Shown: positions 21,367 to 24,547 of the stretch, one piece after another
Layout: each line of letters opens with the position of its first letter
How positions within the stretch are numbered: the stretch's first letter is position 1
Assembly: GCA_003427395.1 (NCBI GenBank)
Contig: BFEA01000340.1
Span: 1,058,622 to 1,083,168, forward strand
Direction: 5' to 3'
Origin: Chara braunii
Taxonomy: Eukaryota > Streptophyta > Charophyceae > Charales > Characeae
Length of the DNA stretch: 24,547 nt
Notes under the pieces: generated by a model
What the model was told of the DNA's origin: nothing
The model's database searches: none
What the model saw: the letters and a program-made list of their open reading frames with translations, nothing else
Program-made: the position numbers and the translations under genes

Positions 21367-21646
21367 TAGCATTCCTACAGTTAAAAAACATCAGCACGTT
21401 AAAATTCCAAATTTGTGTAAGTTTTCAATAGGCCTTTCCTAGAGGTCATGTTATGGTGCGAAGCACAGAACGTAAGATCACTGGCTACCTTACCTTTCTG
21501 CCCCACTAACACCAGATCAACGGCAATGTGGAGTGGGTGGGCTTTTCTTTTGGGAGGTGGCGGGGAGGGAAAGGGCAGCGGTGAGTGTAGATCTATCCAC
21601 AAAAAGAAACCATATCTTTCTGAGTATGTCAAGGACAGAGACTCAC

Positions 21647-21753
21647 AAGTTGCAGTCGAGCAACTCAAATACAAGGCAGAGATGATATTGAAAGACAAAG
21701 TTGTCTATAAGCCGTACGATCTTGTGCTTGTCTTCAGGATCGTTCTGGTTCAG
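21647..21753 (-). CDS. YAK1-like: YAK1-like kinase exon A (beta4-beta5, hinge)
   Basis: This 107-nt exon starts after ttgctgcag and ends before GTGAGT. It encodes 35 residues beginning LNQNDPEDKHKIVRL and ending VFELLDCN, plus the first two bases of a Leu codon. It corresponds to the stretch after helix C, where YAK1 proteins carry a DPEDK-type motif, then beta4, beta5 and the hinge (FELLD). The codon completes with the G that opens exon B. The preceding exons with the glycine loop and helix C should lie upstream; I found no match for them between 21754 and 24547. Confidence 0.93.
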
Positions 21754-22289
21754 CTGCAGCAAGCACCACACAAAGAGAGACATATGTCAGAAGACTCAGA
21801 ACTCGTACTATACAGGTTAACAGAAAAAATGAATTCCTCAATCTCCCTTGCTGTCCATCCACATCATGTCCTCTTCTTATGTGCATTGCCGTCGCCCGCC
21901 TTTCTCGAGCGAGCAGGTGCAAGACGCACCGTCGGGGGGGGGCTTCATGCAACTTCGCCACACCCTTCACCCGGACATGGGGTGACATTGCCATGACTCC
22001 CAGCACGCAGCAACAGAGAGTTCCCCATCTAGATATGCGCCGGAGATTCTCCATCACTGCACGAAGAAGGCACCACCAAGCACATAGAAAATGATATGCA
22101 GCCCATACCGCGGGCAAATGCTGTACAGAGAGGTCTCAGGCACTACCAAACATGGAAAAAGATATGTGGGCAGATGCTCTTGAGCAGTAGCTCTAAACCA
22201 CCAGTGCATGCTCCCAGCCTTGCAGGATTTTGTTCAGCGCCTACTCCCGACCTTTTTGGGGGCTCAGGAAAGGCCCAGCAGTGCAAGAA

Positions 22290-22343
22290 GGGGGGAAAGA
22301 AGAGGGGGGGGAAAGAAAGGAGGGGGGGGAAGGGGGGGATGGG
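22290..22343 (+). other. G-run stretch, possible G-quadruplex
   Basis: Runs of six to eight G are separated by short A-rich spacers on the plus strand. No gene is associated with it. Confidence 0.55.
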
Positions 22344-22525
22344 AAAGAGTTCTCAAAAATGTCCTGTTGGTTCATGCCGGCCATGACGAAACACATGCAC
22401 GGACACAGACAGTGCAGAAGGCCCTGCCTCGCTGGCAGCGCTCGAGTGGAGTACAGAACAGAAAATGAAGATCCAGTATACTACTAGCACACTTGTCAAT
22501 GTATCCGACCGCAATTACGACTAAT

Positions 22526-22949
22526 GTCTAGAGCTTAGTAGAAGCAGTCCCTGCCGAGATTTGTTTGTTCTGAATTCATTACCCGCCAGCTTGCCGTGAG
22601 AGGTGAGGAAGAATTGTGTCAGAAGACTCAGAACCTTGATTGTTGGTTCTCTTCTTCTTTTTTTTGTTTTTCTTTTTCTACTAAGCTCTGAACTGGATTG
22701 CCGTCAGATTCGTCCAGGTTTTGCCGTAAATGCAGTCAGATGCATTCTTGAAAGTGCTAGCCTGTTGGTTATCAGAGCATACTCACTGTAGCACTTGCCA
22801 GACTGTTTCTGAGTGCGCACTTACTGCCACACCTGGATGAATCTGATGGCAATCACGTCCAGAGCTTAGTAGCAAAAGTCCCTGCCGAGGTTTGCTCTTT
22901 CTGAATTCACTAACCGCCATGAGAGGCAGGGAGGAATTGTGTCAGAACC
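22526..22949. repeat. Direct repeat linked to the 195-bp element
   Basis: 22526-22635 and 22857-22949 share agagcttagtag, agtccctgccgag, tgaattca and gaattgtgtcaga. The first copy is preceded by a decayed version of the element's right arm (about 22500-22525). A unit of about 330 bp appears to have been duplicated in tandem, with its first copy truncated on the left. Confidence 0.7.
22678..22872. mobile_element. 195-bp element with 42-bp terminal inverted repeats
   Basis: 22678-22719 (ctactaagctctgaactgg...) and 22831-22872 are inverted repeats differing at about five of 42 positions. TA lies within the ends (22679-22680 and 22870-22871), compatible with a TA-flanked element at 22681-22869. 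No protein is encoded. It is distinct in sequence from the four 105-110 bp elements. Confidence 0.78.
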
Positions 22950-23149
22950 ATACATGCGCTGCAGCCCGCACGATGCGCTCGCATGCCATGCGGCGCACGC
23001 CAAAATCGAGGGGTCCAAAAAAAAACGAAAGGTCGAAGGGCGGGAGGGGGTTGTCGGCCCGGTAAGGACTTGGCGCCGCCGGCTACAAGCAAATCAATAA
23101 ATAAATTTGAGGCTGTGAGGAACAAGCCCTCAAGGGGCCCTATCAGACA

Positions 23150-24165
23150 TCACATGATCTGGGCTAAGGCCCCCAGCAAGCCGAGTGCCCGCCCTAAGTG
23201 AAGGCGGGCCTGAATATTTGTCAGAGGCAAAATTCGACATTTCCATATGTGCGTATTCAGGCTCTCGCAGCACGCCAGTTGGTTGGGTAGACGCATGAGC
23301 CTCACATACACACAAAGCAGGGCCGATACATTGGGAAGCAGGTCATCGGCCTTTGCAAAAGCAGTACTGCCGACGCACCTGCCTGGGAGCCCTGCACAGA
23401 TGCAGCAAACAGCCCAAGTCCGGAGACTCGGGCCGTGCCCAACTGTAACGGGCCCAGGCCCTCAACTGTAGTCTCGGGCCTGGGCGCAGGGTCTGAGGCC
23501 CAACCGGAAGCTACTGGAGGCTTCCAGCCAGGCCACACGCAGCATCCAGGAGGCTGCCACTTCCATAAAAGAAGTCAGGCAGCCCGGGCCAGGCATTCTG
23601 GCCAGTGCAGGCAATGCGGAAGTGCTGCTGCGCTATCGCTTGATGCTGCGCTGCTGCCAAGGGCGCTGACGGGGCGCATAGTAGTGAAGTGGGGCGCTGC
23701 AGGGCAGCGGGGAGCAGGCGGCCATAGCCGGCCTGCTGGGCGCCAGGGGGTACAGCGGGTGATCTGGTGGTCTTCAGGGAAGGAGGCGCAGTGTGGGGTA
23801 ATCAAGGTCTGATTGAGGGTGACGAGATATGTACCTGGTGCATGAATAGAGGTCGGCTATGGAGTTGACAGTCATGTACATTGGTCTTCGAGAGTCAAAG
23901 TGAGCCTGTTGCATGAACCAGCTGGAGGTAGGATAGTCGGGCAGAGTAGGTTGGGCACTGGGCACCAGACAGAGAGGAGCAACTCTGGATACTGTGTTGG
24001 TGTGGCCTACGGGCTTGAACATTGGCTCAGTACTTTATTGTATTGGTCTATATGGATGGTTTCTCGGTGCATTTTGTACTGTCTGCTTGGATACGACTAC
24101 CTGGACATCTGTGTGATTTCGCAACATTGGTTTTCTGTATATCGTTCACACTCATGTTCCTTGCA
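23150..24165 (+). mobile_element. Diverged LTR-related sequence, possible solo LTR
   Basis: Read on the plus strand this follows the same order of landmarks as the minus-strand LTR at 7362-6267: gatctggg, ccctaagtgaaggcgggcct, agttggttg, gaggcccaaccg, cgcagcatcc, ggtggtcttc, ggctatgg, gtgttggtg, tggtgcattt, and the terminus catgttccttgca. Similarity is patchy, clearly lower than between the two LTRs at 1-7 kb. No primer site or gag follows 24165, so it may be a solo LTR or remnant. The left edge is approximate. Confidence 0.6.
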
Positions 24166-24492
24166 AGGAACCGAATGCCCCCGCAAAAAAAAAAAAAAAG
24201 AGCGGGGAGATCCAAGTAGTTCATTTTTTGAACTGCTCGGACCTGCCCCACGCCGGCCCCCAAGCCCGGCAGTCGACCTTGGTGCCCCAGCACCACGCAC
24301 TCCTTCACGGCCGCCGTGTGTCGTCGTCGCCGTTGTCTTCTTCTCGTGTGCATTACAGCAGGAAGCAGCCCCCCACTTCGTCGTTCATCTATATCCCGCG
24401 CAGCTTCGAACAGCAGTACGAAGGAGCTGAGGGTCTCAGCAGTGGGAGGACTCGAAGGAAGCAGCGGCAAGATCCAGATGGGTTACCACCAG

Positions 24493-24547
<55 letters not shown>
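24493..24547. repeat. (CT)n microsatellite at right edge
   Basis: A pure CT run reaches the end of the window, so both window ends sit in dinucleotide repeats. Confidence 0.97.

Larger units (their letters stand above)
20180..21646 (-). other. Intron between exons A and B
   Basis: Contains an (AAT)n/(GAT)n stretch near 20400, the 73-bp tandem repeat and inverted-repeat element 4. No other gene recognised. Confidence 0.6.
21754..24547. other. Region upstream of exon A: no kinase exon found
   Basis: Contains the 195-bp element, the LTR-related sequence and two G-rich or CT-rich tracts. I looked for the glycine loop, the AVKVIK-type lysine and helix C on the minus strand and did not find them. 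It is probably intron, with the 5' exons further right. Confidence 0.55.

Noticed and set aside
24048-24470. 140-codon minus-strand frame as the 5' kinase exon
   Set aside because: A VVLGHQG phrase briefly suggested a glycine loop, but the expected G-x-G-x-x-G, following Val and Lys are absent.

Overview
The window looks like nuclear DNA from a plant-lineage eukaryote, best guess a charophyte green alga such as Chara. Three things point there: a YAK1-type kinase cut into short exons by kilobase-scale introns, many long (CT)n and (CA)n microsatellites, and a Gypsy-type gag/protease whose wording resembles charophyte retroelements as I remember them. The organism call is an inference. There is no sign of bacterial or organellar gene organisation.

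Most of the window belongs to one gene on the minus strand, a YAK1/DYRK-family protein kinase. I place ten internal exons between 21753 and 921. They join in consistent reading phase and cover about 313 codons, from the beta4/beta5 region of the N-lobe to just past the last helix of the C-lobe. The glycine loop and VAIK-type lysine exons lie beyond the right edge (upstream). The C-terminal tail either ends at a read-through stop at 894-896 or lies beyond the left edge. The intron between the 41-nt exon and the WSLGC exon has features of a U12-type intron.

The introns are full of mobile and repeated DNA. The last intron (996-8989) holds an internally deleted LTR retrotransposon in the same orientation as the gene (1172-7362). 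It has a nearly full 5' LTR, a primer-binding site like that for initiator tRNA-Met, a broken gag with a CCHC knuckle, and a broken protease plus the first part of reverse transcriptase. The rest of pol and the start of the 3' LTR are missing. Four related 105-110 bp inverted-repeat elements, each flanked by TA, sit in four different introns. A different 42-bp inverted-repeat element is at 22678-22872, and a diverged relative of the LTR, in the opposite orientation, is at about 23150-24165.

Single N bases at 6540, 12906 and 15834 mark assembly joins. The one at 6540 is flanked by an exact 95-bp duplication that is probably artificial. I saw no convincing second protein-coding gene, tRNA, rRNA or CRISPR array.
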